This document shows, piece by piece, positions 1 through 7,391 of a stretch of 10,585 bases of DNA. The translations under genes and the position numbers were made by a program. Within the stretch, counting starts at the first letter, position 1. Every line of letters begins with the position of its first letter. Source of the DNA: Gammaproteobacteria bacterium (GTDB lineage Bacteria; Pseudomonadota; Gammaproteobacteria; Xanthomonadales; Xanthomonadaceae); contig JAPLSI010000111.1 of the NCBI GenBank assembly GCA_026398715.1, positions 1 through 10,585 on the forward strand, in the 5' to 3' direction. The notes beneath the pieces are model-generated. The model ran no database searches. It saw nothing but the letters and a program-made list of their open reading frames with translations, and was not told the origin of the DNA.

Positions 1-1
1 C

Positions 2-637
2 AAGGGCAACCCGAAGAACATCCGCGACTGGAACGACCTCGTGCGCGCGGACGTTGCCGTCGTCACGCCCAATCCCAAGACCTCCGGCGGCGCACGCTGG
101 AACTACCTGGCGGCCTGGACCTATGCCGCCAAACAATCCGGCGGCGACCTCGACAAGACCAAGGCCTTCATGGCGAATCTCGACAGTAACATGCCGGTGC
201 TCGACACCGGCGCGCGCGGCGCCACCACCACCTTCGTCAACCGCGGCATCGGCGATGTGCTGGTCGCGTGGGAAAACGAAGCACACCTCGCACGCAGCGA
301 AACCCAGGGCCGGGACCTGGAAATCGTGATCCCCAGCATCAGCATCCTGGCCGAACCCCCGGTCACGCTGGTGGACATGAACGTCGATCGCCACGGCACC
401 CGCAAGATCGCCGAGGCCTATCTGCAATTCCTGTACGGCGCGCGAGGGCAGCAGCTGGCAGCGAAGCACCACTTCCGCCCCTCGCGCCCCGACCTGGTGC
501 CCGCCGCCGAGCTCGCGCAATTCGCCAACATCACCACCGTCACCATCGACACCGCGTTCAAGGGCTGGAAGAACGCGCAGGCCGTGCACTTCGCCGACGG
601 CGGATTGTTCGACCAGATCTACCAACCCAAACGATGA
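2..637 (+). CDS. sbp: Sulfate ABC transporter periplasmic binding protein, C-terminal part
   Basis: The reading frame is open from the left edge, so the N-terminus and signal peptide lie outside; 211 residues are visible of a family that usually has about 330-350. It starts KGNPKNIRDWNDL and soon shows the hallmark TPNPKTSGGARWNYL, which in Sbp/CysP proteins forms part of the sulfate pocket and the contact with the permeases. Further on are the VLVAWENEAHLA segment and a C-terminal part rich in aromatic residues, as in the family. Known role: binds sulfate (or thiosulfate) in the periplasm and delivers it to CysT/CysW. The stop lies 10 bases before cysT, so the genes are surely co-transcribed. 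Sbp and CysP cannot be told apart from this fragment; sulfate is preferred from overall resemblance. Confidence 0.95.
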   Translation, partial: KGNPKNIRDWNDLVRADVAVVTPNPKTSGGARWNYLAAWTYAAKQSGGDLDKTKAFMANLDSNMPVLDTGARGATTTFVNRGIGDVLVAWENEAHLARSETQGRDLEIVIPSISILAEPPVTLVDMNVDRHGTRKIAEAYLQFLYGARGQQLAAKHHFRPSRPDLVPAAELAQFANITTVTIDTAFKGWKNAQAVHFADGGLFDQIYQPKR

Positions 638-647
638 GCCGGCTGCG

Positions 648-1493
648 ATGACATTCGCCCTTGCCCGCCGCTGGCGCCAGGCCGGACCCTTGCCGGGGTT
701 CGGCCTGACGCTGGGCATCACCCTGGGCTGGCTCGGGCTGATCGTGCTGTTGCCGCTGCTTGCCTTGCTGATCAAGGCGGCGGGACTCGGGCCGCAGGGC
801 TGGTGGGACATCGCCACCGACCCACGAGTGCTCGCCGCGATGCGTTTGAGTTTCGGCACGGCCTTGATAGCGGCGCTCATCGACTCGGTGATCGGCTTGC
901 TGATCGCATGGGTGCTGGTGCGCTATCGCTTTCCCGGACGCGCACTGCTCGATGCCTTGATCGACTTGCCGTTCGCCTTGCCCACCGCCGTCGCGGGCAT
1001 CGCCTTGACGGCCATCTACGCGGGCAACGGCTGGATCGGCCAATACCTGGAACCCCTCGGCTTCAAGATTGCCTACGCACCCGCCGGCATCGTGATGGCG
1101 CTGATCTTCATCGGCCTGCCCTTCACCGTGCGCACCGTGCAACCGGTGCTGGAAAACCTGGCTGCCGAACACGAAGAAGCCGCCGCCTCGCTCGGCGCCA
1201 GCCGCTTCACCACCGCGCGCCGCGTGATCATGCCGCAGATATTGCCGGCGATGATCACCGGCTTTTCGCTGGCCTTCGCGCGCGGCGTCGGTGAATACGG
1301 CTCGGTCATCTTCATCGCCGGCAATTTGCCGTACGTGTCGGAAATCGCACCTTTGCTGGTCGTGATCAAGCTCGAGGAGTTCGACTACCACGGCGCCACG
1401 GTCATTGCGACGCTGATGCTGGCGGCGTCCTTCGCGATTCTTTTCCTGGTCAACAAACTGCAGCGCAAGGTAGCCCGTGGCCAGGCTGTCTGA
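648..1493 (+). CDS. cysT: Sulfate ABC transporter permease CysT (CysU)
   Basis: Inner-membrane permease of 281 residues, the usual length. About six hydrophobic segments are visible, roughly at residues 22-43, 66-89, 100-124, 147-163, 202-223 and 250-270. The cytoplasmic EAA loop, which docks on the ATPase, starts near residue 177 ([12 protein letters not shown]) and is followed by the characteristic basic stretch and the MPQILP segment. With CysW it should form the channel that passes sulfate received from the binding protein. It starts at ATG 10 bases after the binding-protein stop; no good Shine-Dalgarno is visible, so translation probably depends on coupling. Its 3' end overlaps cysW by 17 bases. 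Calling it CysT rather than CysW rests on sequence feel and its first place in the usual cysT-cysW-cysA order. Confidence 0.96.
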   Translation: MTFALARRWRQAGPLPGFGLTLGITLGWLGLIVLLPLLALLIKAAGLGPQGWWDIATDPRVLAAMRLSFGTALIAALIDSVIGLLIAWVLVRYRFPGRALLDALIDLPFALPTAVAGIALTAIYAGNGWIGQYLEPLGFKIAYAPAGIVMALIFIGLPFTVRTVQPVLENLAAEHEEAAASLGASRFTTARRVIMPQILPAMITGFSLAFARGVGEYGSVIFIAGNLPYVSEIAPLLVVIKLEEFDYHGATVIATLMLAASFAILFLVNKLQRKVARGQAV

Positions 1494-2334
1494 GCGCAGC
1501 CCGCTGATGGAACCGGCCTGGTGGCGCTGGGCGCTAATTGCGTGCGCCACGTTGTTGATCATCGCCGTTGTCGTGCTGCCGCTGGCCATCGTGCTGGTCG
1601 AGGCCTTCGGCGCGGGACTGCAGGCCTATGTCGGCAATGTGACCGAAGCCGACACCGTGGCCGCGATGAAGCTGACGCTGCTGGTCGCGGCCCTGTGCGT
1701 GCCCGCCAACATCATCTTCGGCATCGCCGCCGCCTGGGCCATCACGAAATTCTCCTTCCCGGGCAAGAACCTGCTGCTGACGCTGATCGACTTGCCGTTT
1801 TCGGTGTCGCCTGTCGTCGCCGGCCTGGTGTTCGTCTTGTTGTTCGGCGCGCATGGCTGGTTTGGCTCCGAACTGCGCGAGCACGACATCAAGATCATCT
1901 TCGCCACGCCGGGCATCGTGCTGGCGACCATTTTCGTCACTTTTCCTTTCGTCGCGCGCGAGCTGATCCCGCTGATGCAGCAGCAGGGCGCAGACCAGGA
2001 AGAGGCCGCGGCATCGCTGGGCGCCAGCGGCTGGCAGATCTTCTGGAAGGTGACCTTTCCCAACATGCGCTGGGCGCTGCTGTACGGCGTGCTGCTGTGC
2101 AATGCGCGGGCGATGGGCGAATTTGGCGCGGTGTCGGTGGTGTCGGGCCACATCCGTGGCCTGACCAACACCCTGCCGCTGCAGGTGGAAATATTGCACA
2201 ACGAATTCAACAGCGCGGCCGCCTTCGGCGTGGCCTCGTTGCTTACTCTATTGGCCTTGATGACACTGGGCCTGAAATGGTGGCTGGAGCGACGCCATGG
2301 CGAAGGCCTGGCGCGCACGGTCCGCGGTCACTGA
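1477..2334 (+). CDS. cysW: Sulfate ABC transporter permease CysW
   Basis: Second channel subunit of the sulfate importer, 285 residues from GTG at 1477. An in-frame ATG at 1507 would give 275 residues and cannot be excluded. Several hydrophobic segments span the protein. The EAA docking loop begins near residue 175 ([13 protein letters not shown]) and is paired in sequence and position with that of CysT. The later segment with [17 protein letters not shown] is typical of CysW. Because its start lies inside the end of cysT, it is very likely translated by coupling. It pairs with CysT in the membrane and with a CysA dimer on the cytoplasmic side. Confidence 0.95.
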   Translation: MARLSERSPLMEPAWWRWALIACATLLIIAVVVLPLAIVLVEAFGAGLQAYVGNVTEADTVAAMKLTLLVAALCVPANIIFGIAAAWAITKFSFPGKNLLLTLIDLPFSVSPVVAGLVFVLLFGAHGWFGSELREHDIKIIFATPGIVLATIFVTFPFVARELIPLMQQQGADQEEAAASLGASGWQIFWKVTFPNMRWALLYGVLLCNARAMGEFGAVSVVSGHIRGLTNTLPLQVEILHNEFNSAAAFGVASLLTLLALMTLGLKWWLERRHGEGLARTVRGH

Positions 2335-2339
2335 AGGGA
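2334..2339 (+). promoter_or_regulatory. Ribosome binding site deciding the cysA start
   Basis: AAGGGA lies five bases before GTG at 2345. This favours GTG 2345 over the in-frame ATG at 2297, which lies inside cysW and would add 16 residues of un-family-like Arg/Ala-rich sequence. The site overlaps the cysW stop codon. Confidence 0.65.
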
Positions 2340-2344
2340 CGCAC

Positions 2345-3394
2345 GTGGAAATCCTGGTAGAAGGCATCAGCAAGCAATTCGACGGCGTCCCCGCATTGAC
2401 GCCGATCGACCTGGCGATTCCGTCAGGGCAGTTGGTCGCGTTGCTCGGACCGTCGGGCTCGGGCAAGACCACGCTGCTGCGCCTGATCGCCGGCCTGTTG
2501 CCCGTGGATGCCGGCCGCATCGTGTTCGGCGGCAAGGACGCGACGCGCTTGAGTCTGCGCGAACGGCAAGTCGGTTTCGTGTTCCAGCATTACGCGCTGT
2601 TCCCGCACATGAGCGTGTTCGAGAACGTCGCCTTCGGCCTGCGCTCGCGCCCGCGCGCCATGCGCCCGAAGGAAGCCGAGCTGGTGACGCGCGTGGATAC
2701 GCTGATCGAACTCGTACAGATGATCGACTTCCGCGACCGCCTGCCTGGGCAACTGTCCGGCGGCCAACGCCAGCGTGTCGCGCTGGCCCGCGCCATGGCC
2801 ATTGATCCGACCGTGCTGTTGCTGGACGAGCCGTTTGGCGCACTGGATGCGAAGGTGCGAATCGAACTGCGCCGCTGGCTGCGCCGCCTGCATGACGAAA
2901 CCGGATTCACCACCATCTTCGTCACGCACGATCAGGAAGAGGCGCTGGAACTCGCTGACCGCGTAGTGGTGATGAACAAGGGCCACATCGAACAGGACGA
3001 CACGCCGGACCGCGTGTATGCGCGGCCTGCGTCGGCGTTCGTGTTCGATTTCCTCGGCCGATCGAACCAGTTGGTCGGCGAAGCTCGTGATGGGTTGTTC
3101 CATGCCAGCGGATTGGTTGCGCCACTAGCTGCTTCCAACACGGCCAACGGACCCGCGACGCTTTTCGTGCGCCCGCATGACCTGCGGCTTGCCAGCAATG
3201 GCGATTGCCAGTTGCACGCGCGCGTCGAGGCGGTGCACCGGTTGGCAGGGCGCATTACCGTGGACGCCTCGGTGGATACGCAGCCGCGGCCGATGCTGAT
3301 GGATATCGCCGGGACCGAGTTGCCGAATGTGCCCGAGCGTGGCCAGGTGGTGTGCCTTGGCTTGAACAACTACCAGGTTTTCGCGATCGGTTGA
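2345..3394 (+). CDS. cysA: Sulfate/thiosulfate import ATP-binding protein CysA
   Basis: ATPase of the sulfate importer, 349 residues from GTG 2345, the family's usual size. All nucleotide-binding elements are intact: Walker [10 protein letters not shown] at 35-43, Q-loop Gln81, signature LSGGQ at 137-141, Walker B VLLLDEP at 157-163 with Glu162, D-loop ALD at 166-168, and switch His195. The N-terminal strand [13 protein letters not shown] fits the family. The region after about residue 235 is the C-terminal TOBE-like regulatory domain seen in CysA and MalK-type ATPases. It should dimerise and drive CysT/CysW. It is the last recognisable gene of the operon, and no convincing intrinsic terminator follows: only a 5-bp CGATC/GATCG pair without a U-run spans the stop codon. 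The next reading frame begins 38 bases later. Confidence 0.96.
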   Translation: MEILVEGISKQFDGVPALTPIDLAIPSGQLVALLGPSGSGKTTLLRLIAGLLPVDAGRIVFGGKDATRLSLRERQVGFVFQHYALFPHMSVFENVAFGLRSRPRAMRPKEAELVTRVDTLIELVQMIDFRDRLPGQLSGGQRQRVALARAMAIDPTVLLLDEPFGALDAKVRIELRRWLRRLHDETGFTTIFVTHDQEEALELADRVVVMNKGHIEQDDTPDRVYARPASAFVFDFLGRSNQLVGEARDGLFHASGLVAPLAASNTANGPATLFVRPHDLRLASNGDCQLHARVEAVHRLAGRITVDASVDTQPRPMLMDIAGTELPNVPERGQVVCLGLNNYQVFAIG

Positions 3395-3432
3395 TCGACA
3401 GGTCGCCGTGCTAGTCTGCGTTCGCTGCGCCG

Positions 3433-6348
3433 GTGAACTATTCCGTGGGCAGCCTCCCTTACTCGGTCGTGGTGGCTGACTTCAATGCCGACGGCAAACT
3501 CGATCTTGCCACCGGCAATGCCAACAGCGACAACATCTCCGTACGCTTGGGCGTCGGCGACGGAACCTTTTCCAGCGCCACCGCCTTCGCTGCCGGCGAC
3601 AACACCGAAGGCCTGGCTGTCGCGGATTTCAATGGCGACGGCAAGTCCGACATTGCCGCGGCCAATTTGCTCAGCAGCACCGTCTCTGTCTTTCTCGGCA
3701 ACGGCGCCGGTTCGTTCTCAGCTGCGGCCAGCTTCAGCGTAGGCGGGAACCCGCATCTCCCGGTTGCCGATGATTTCAATGGCGACGGCAAGCTCGACAT
3801 CGCGACGGCCGATGGCGGTCAGGGGACGGTATCAATATTGCTTGGCAACGGTGCCGGGTCATTCTCGGCGGCAGTTCAATTTTCTGCCTGCCCGAATCCC
3901 CGCGACCTGGTCGCCGCTGACTTCAATGGCAATGGCAGCAAGGACCTGGCCGTCACTTGCCAAGCCGGTTCCAATATCGTCGTGCTGCTGGGGAGCGGCT
4001 CTGGCAGCTTTGGTGCGCCAACCAGCTTCGCGGTGGGTACCCAGGCTTACGGGATCGATCTAGGCCAGTTCGACGCGGGCAGCACCACCGACCTGGCGGT
4101 GACCAGCGTGGGTAGCAACAAGGTGTCCATTCTGCTCGGCAACGGTGCCGGTGGGTTCGCCGCTGCCGCCGACCTGGCACCTGCGCCAGGGGCCGATGAC
4201 ATCGCCACCGTCGATATGAATGGCGATGGCAAACGCGACCTGTTGGTTACCACCAGCAACAACCTGGCAATGGTCTTCATGGGCTCTGGAACTGGCAGCT
4301 TCGGCGCGAGCACGGCTTTCACAGCGGGCATGGAAGTGTCGGCGGTGTCGGCGGGCGACTTCAATGCCGACGGCAAGCCGGATCTTGCGGTGGTCAACAG
4401 TGTCGACAACACCGTTTCCATCTTGATCAACAACAGCACGCCACCCTTGAATATCGCACCCTCGGCAAGTGCGGCCGTGGGCAGTTCCTATTCGACCCGA
4501 AAAGCGGGCATATGGATCAACCGCCAGACTTCGGGATCGTATCCTGCGGGATTTCCATTTTCCCACACCGGCTATGCGGACATCGACCGGGATGGCGATA
4601 CTGATTTCCTCAGGACTTTTTCCAACAACAGCCAGCCGTTCCCGGTGCAGGTGATGATAAACAACGGGAATGGCAGCTTTAGCGACCAGACCGCCACGCG
4701 GATCGTGGGCGGCCAGCCGGGCGTCGTGGTGGCGCGCAAGGTGCTTTCCGGAGATTACAACGGGGATGGCTGGCCAGACTTCATGGTCTTGGGGCACGGC
4801 ATCGACTTGCCGCCTTTCCCCGGTGAGTACCCGCAACTTTTCCTGTCCAACGGCAATGGCACCCTGAGCTATTCGCCCGGGCTGGAGGGTTTCGTCGCCT
4901 TCCACCACGGCGGCGCGTCGGCCGACGTGGATGGCAACGGCACCATCGATGTGTTCACCAACGCTGGCAGCAAACCCTATTTCCTGCTTAACGACGGCAG
5001 CGGGCATTTCACCAGCAACACTGCTCGAATACCGCGTGAGCCAGACGGAACGTCGATCGCGCCCATCACCACCGAAATTGTCGACATTGATGGTGACGGC
5101 TTCATCGACCTGTTGGTTGAGGGCAACGAACCAAATAATCCAGCCGGCCGATCCAACGCCATCTTCTGGGGCAGCAGTTCCGGACTTTACCGGTACAGCA
5201 ACCGCACGCTACTGCCACGCGTCACCGACATGGATACCACCCTGGATTTCGCTGTTGAGGATATCGATAACAACGGCCGCTTGGATCTGGTCGTCCTTCG
5301 CACCGGCAGTACCAATGCCTACGTGGGTCGGTATCTCCAGATCCTGCGTCAGGCCAGCGCGCGGATATTCGCCGATGAGACACCAGCGCGGATCACCATG
5401 AACAAGTCCCTGTTGCCGTTTGACTTTCTGCGCGCCCAGGATTTCACCGGTGACGGATTCGTGGATCTGTTCATCGATGACAAGAACGATATCGCCTCGG
5501 GTGAGTACGCCTGGGTCAACAACGGACAAGGCGTATTCGCTCCCTACGCAGGGCCAGTGACGCTGGCCGACGGCATGCAGATTTCCGTAGGCGACGCGTC
5601 CACCAGCGAAGGGCAGAGCGGAACCAAGCTGCTCAACTTCAACGTCAACTTGTCCCGCCCATCGGCGCGATCGGTGAGTTTCGATATCTTCACCGACCCC
5701 GGCACGGCCAGCCCGGGGGTGGACTACGGATCGAACGCCGCCATCGGCGCCAGCATTCCCGCTGGACAGACCAGTAGCGCATTCGCGGTTACTGTCAAAG
5801 GCGATACCGAGGTCGAAGGCCACGAGACCTTCACCGTCAATCTCGCCAATGCCCTGGACGCGAGTCTGGGAGATGCACAGGCGCAGGGTCGCATCAACAA
5901 CGATGACTTGTCCCAGCTGAGCATCCAGGATGCCAGCATCAGCGAGGGCAACAGTGGTTCGTCCACACTCGTATTCATCGTGCAGGTTTCGCATCCGATG
6001 CCCAGTCCGATTACCTTCGATATCACCACCAGCAATGCCAGCGCGCTTGCCGGTAGTGACTACGTGGTGCGCAGCCAGACAGGGCGTTATCTTGATGCGG
6101 GCAGGAGCCGGCTTGTCTTTGAGGTGAGCATTCTTGGCGACGGGATGGTTGAAGCCGACGAAAACTTCAATGTCACCATCAGCAACCTCAGTGGGGCGAC
6201 ACTTGCCGATGGCAGTGCCGTCGGCACGATCTTGAATGACGATTCCAGTGCACGGAAGTCTGGAAATTCGGCCGGGGCAGCCAGCAGAAATCCGCCAGGC
6301 CGCGGGCAGCCTTCGCGGCGTGCCACGCCCCTGTCGCGCCGTCGGTAG
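3433..6348 (+). CDS. FG-GAP/VCBS repeat and Calx-beta protein, probably truncated at both ends
   Basis: 971 residues if started at GTG 3433. Domain order: a first FG-GAP array with seven Asp-rich motifs of DFNxDGK type at residues 16, 65, 114, 163, 212 (degenerate), 261 and 309; a second array with six motifs at about 383, 441, 498, 551, 610 and 670, spaced 53-60 residues; then Calx-beta domains at about 717-825 and 826-937, each ending in an NDD motif. These Asp loops and Calx-beta folds normally bind calcium, and such proteins are normally secreted or on the cell surface. No signal peptide and no Shine-Dalgarno are present. The frame is open only back to TAG at 3412-3414, and the codons between that stop and the GTG still read like the end of a repeat. 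The last 34 residues (938-971) are Ser/Arg/Pro-rich, with no sorting signal or anchor. Either it is a gene remnant moved beside cysA, or its true start was lost. It could still be translated from the sulfate operon transcript, but export would then be unexplained. Confidence 0.85.
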   Translation: MNYSVGSLPYSVVVADFNADGKLDLATGNANSDNISVRLGVGDGTFSSATAFAAGDNTEGLAVADFNGDGKSDIAAANLLSSTVSVFLGNGAGSFSAAASFSVGGNPHLPVADDFNGDGKLDIATADGGQGTVSILLGNGAGSFSAAVQFSACPNPRDLVAADFNGNGSKDLAVTCQAGSNIVVLLGSGSGSFGAPTSFAVGTQAYGIDLGQFDAGSTTDLAVTSVGSNKVSILLGNGAGGFAAAADLAPAPGADDIATVDMNGDGKRDLLVTTSNNLAMVFMGSGTGSFGASTAFTAGMEVSAVSAGDFNADGKPDLAVVNSVDNTVSILINNSTPPLNIAPSASAAVGSSYSTRKAGIWINRQTSGSYPAGFPFSHTGYADIDRDGDTDFLRTFSNNSQPFPVQVMINNGNGSFSDQTATRIVGGQPGVVVARKVLSGDYNGDGWPDFMVLGHGIDLPPFPGEYPQLFLSNGNGTLSYSPGLEGFVAFHHGGASADVDGNGTIDVFTNAGSKPYFLLNDGSGHFTSNTARIPREPDGTSIAPITTEIVDIDGDGFIDLLVEGNEPNNPAGRSNAIFWGSSSGLYRYSNRTLLPRVTDMDTTLDFAVEDIDNNGRLDLVVLRTGSTNAYVGRYLQILRQASARIFADETPARITMNKSLLPFDFLRAQDFTGDGFVDLFIDDKNDIASGEYAWVNNGQGVFAPYAGPVTLADGMQISVGDASTSEGQSGTKLLNFNVNLSRPSARSVSFDIFTDPGTASPGVDYGSNAAIGASIPAGQTSSAFAVTVKGDTEVEGHETFTVNLANALDASLGDAQAQGRINNDDLSQLSIQDASISEGNSGSSTLVFIVQVSHPMPSPITFDITTSNASALAGSDYVVRSQTGRYLDAGRSRLVFEVSILGDGMVEADENFNVTISNLSGATLADGSAVGTILNDDSSARKSGNSAGAASRNPPGRGQPSRRATPLSRRR
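3478..4437 (+). repeat. Seven tandem FG-GAP repeat units, period about 147 bp
   Basis: The Asp-rich motifs begin at 3478, 3625, 3772, 3919, 4066, 4213 and 4357, so five gaps are exactly 147 bp (49 codons) and the last is 144 bp. DNA identity is locally high: the first 21 bases of the units at 3625 and 3772 are the same, and those at 3478 and 4357 share 20. Seven units suit one closed seven-bladed beta-propeller. Such near-identical units can also recombine or slip. Confidence 0.85.
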
Positions 6349-6533
6349 CGCTGAAACACTCCATCAAGCCGCTGTGACGGGCAGCGCCTGACAGCGATCG
6401 GCGAAGCCCGGCTAATGTCGGAGCCGTCCGTGCGTGGTTCGGACCGATGGGTAACCTGGATATGAAGTAGCGCGGCATCCCCGAAAATGCCGACGGCACG
6501 CGTCGGGTTTGGGGCCGGGCGCTTTGCGCAACC
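6349..6533. other. Non-coding gap between the repeat protein and the HicA-like module
   Basis: Under 200 bases with no convincing gene on either strand. It holds a weak hairpin at 6490-6506 and a short GCGC-TTT-GCGC pair at 6519-6529. The minus strand stays open through much of it and on into the end of the repeat-protein gene, but that frame has no recognisable domain or ribosome site. No tRNA or insertion-sequence ends were recognised. Confidence 0.5.
6484..6506 (-). terminator. Weak candidate intrinsic terminator of the HicA-like module
   Basis: Read on the minus strand, a 6-bp GC-rich stem CCGACG/CGTCGG with a five-base loop is followed by CATTTTC, a run of only four T. It lies about 27 bases after the stop of the downstream gene of the pair. 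The short stem and short T-run make it weak. Confidence 0.35.
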
Positions 6534-7064
6534 CTAGGCAAACAGCTGTTCGAGTTTCTTCGGTAACACGGCGCCAGCCAGCTGCCTCGCTTCCTTCGCG
6601 ATATTGACCGTCATGGTCGTCCTGGCGACGTCGAACAGCGCTGGATCGATGTGCCGGTCCTGCTTTTCAGCGAGCCAGTCAAGGACAGTGGCGAGATGCC
6701 AGAGTGCCGTCTTGCCGTCGTGCACTGCGGCCGGGAAGGTCTGGATATGGGTGACCATCAGCTTGCGCATGTTCTGGCGCGAGAAGCCCGCGATTTCGGC
6801 CACATCGGTCAACCCGACGAAATCAGGCGACGCCTCCACCAGCGTCGCGCCCGGGATGGCCTTTCGCACGTTCCGAAGGGCGGACGAGATGGCCGAGTAA
6901 GCAGATTTGGATGACCGCGTGAAATCAAGAGCGATACGTCCAGGCTTTCCAATGCCGACCATGGCATCGTCGCAGCCTGCTTCGGCGAGTGCGTCTATGT
7001 ATGTCGCCGGATCGCCATCGGAAAGCGGCAGTTTGAATTTCAGGGTGAACTCATAGTCGGTCAT
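6534..7064 (-). CDS. DNA-binding partner protein (putative antitoxin) of the HicA-like gene
   Basis: 176 residues from ATG at 7064. AGGAA at 7075-7071 stands six bases before this ATG but directly against the alternative ATG at 7070, hence this start. Residues about 1-84 form a compact alpha/beta region (YEFTLKF, then CDDAMVGIGKPGRIALDF, then a helix and IPGATLVEASPD) that I do not recognise as the HicB fold. Residues about 85-134 look like an AlpA/MerR-type winged helix-turn-helix: LTDVAEIAGFSRQNMRKLM, a Phe-Pro turn, then ALWHLATVLDWLAEK. The rest is helical and basic. It follows the HicA-like gene with a 14-base overlap, so the two are translationally coupled. Inference: it binds and neutralises the upstream protein and represses the shared promoter. 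Alternative: a plain regulator with an accessory protein. Family confidence is good for the DNA-binding domain, moderate for the role. Confidence 0.75.
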   Translation of the reverse strand: MTDYEFTLKFKLPLSDGDPATYIDALAEAGCDDAMVGIGKPGRIALDFTRSSKSAYSAISSALRNVRKAIPGATLVEASPDFVGLTDVAEIAGFSRQNMRKLMVTHIQTFPAAVHDGKTALWHLATVLDWLAEKQDRHIDPALFDVARTTMTVNIAKEARQLAGAVLPKKLEQLFA

Positions 7065-7344
7065 CGTCATTTCCTGGATCAGGCCTGAATTTTGCTTGTT
7101 CCCTGGCTTCCGAAGTGCAGTTCTCAACTGCCCGCCTTATCTGTTTGCCGTGATTGCCGGCATTCTTCGGAGTGCTCCAGATGCTCACTATGCAAAACTC
7201 GCCGCAGCGGCACGCTTTGTCGTTGTAGGGACAGTACATCCTGCCCCACGCATGGGAGCCTCCGAGCTCTATCCGCCAGCCGAGTTTCTCGGCATGACTG
7301 AGCGCGGCTTCCACTTCTGGCTTTGGGTGAGATCGTCTGGCCAC
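7051..7344 (-). CDS. HicA-like small protein with inserted cysteine cluster (putative toxin)
   Basis: 97 residues from GTG 7344. The layout resembles HicA mRNA interferases: an N-terminal helix (VEAALSHAEKLGWRIE), a GSH motif with His31 at the position of the HicA catalytic histidine, and a later segment ending in NHGKQIRRAVENC that resembles the HicA closing helix. Unlike typical HicA (about 60-80 residues), strands two and three are separated by a loop with Cys38, Cys45, Cys47 and Cys51 (pattern C-x6-C-x-C-x3-C), which may bind zinc. Residues about 77-97 are charged and probably disordered. It is the first gene of the pair, as in hicAB, and its stop lies inside the start of the partner. No clear Shine-Dalgarno precedes the GTG, and the predicted transcript start leaves a leader of only about 6-8 bases. 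RNase activity is inference from resemblance; no activity is shown by sequence alone. Confidence 0.75.
   Translation of the reverse strand: MARRSHPKPEVEAALSHAEKLGWRIELGGSHAWGRMYCPYNDKACRCGEFCIVSIWSTPKNAGNHGKQIRRAVENCTSEAREQAKFRPDPGNDDDRL
7071..7075 (-). promoter_or_regulatory. Ribosome binding site deciding the start of the DNA-binding partner
   Basis: AGGAA on the minus strand lies inside the end of the HicA-like gene. Spacing is six bases to ATG 7064 and zero to ATG 7070, so the former is preferred; starting at 7127 would add 21 unlikely residues. Confidence 0.6.
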
Positions 7345-7391
7345 TTGGGCTGCTCAAATTTTATGGCGTGAATTCTGGGTTGTCAAGTGGC
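7340..7391. repeat. 8-bp inverted repeat framing the module promoter, possible operator
   Basis: GCCACTTG at 7340-7347 and CAAGTGGC at 7384-7391 are perfect inverted copies, 44 bp apart from start to start, about four helical turns. One arm covers part of the -35 box and the other covers the GTG start codon. This is where an autorepressor could bind, possibly with looping or cooperative binding. Binding itself is inferred. Confidence 0.5.
7358..7386 (-). promoter_or_regulatory. Near-consensus sigma-70 promoter of the HicA-like module
   Basis: On the minus strand TTGACA (7386-7381) and TAAAAT (7363-7358) are separated by exactly 17 bases. The -35 is a perfect match and the -10 matches five of six. 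Transcription would begin near 7351, only a few bases before GTG 7344. This is the best promoter in the window and AT-rich against its surroundings. Confidence 0.75.

Noticed and set aside
558..1589. 343-codon minus-strand open frame over cysT
   Set aside because: Shadow of cysT; Gln/Arg/Gly-rich, no domain, no ribosome site.
2297..2344. ATG at 2297 as the cysA start
   Set aside because: It would overlap cysW by 38 bases and add 16 residues unlike the family; GTG 2345 has an AAGGGA site at the right distance.
3391..3417. Promoter TTGATC / TGCTAGTCT ahead of the repeat protein
   Set aside because: The spacer is 15 bases, both boxes are poor, and the -35 falls on the cysA stop region; not better than chance in this sequence.
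3433..6348. Array of 147-bp repeats as a CRISPR or non-coding satellite
   Set aside because: The repeats keep frame and encode FG-GAP motifs; there are no short repeats with unique spacers.
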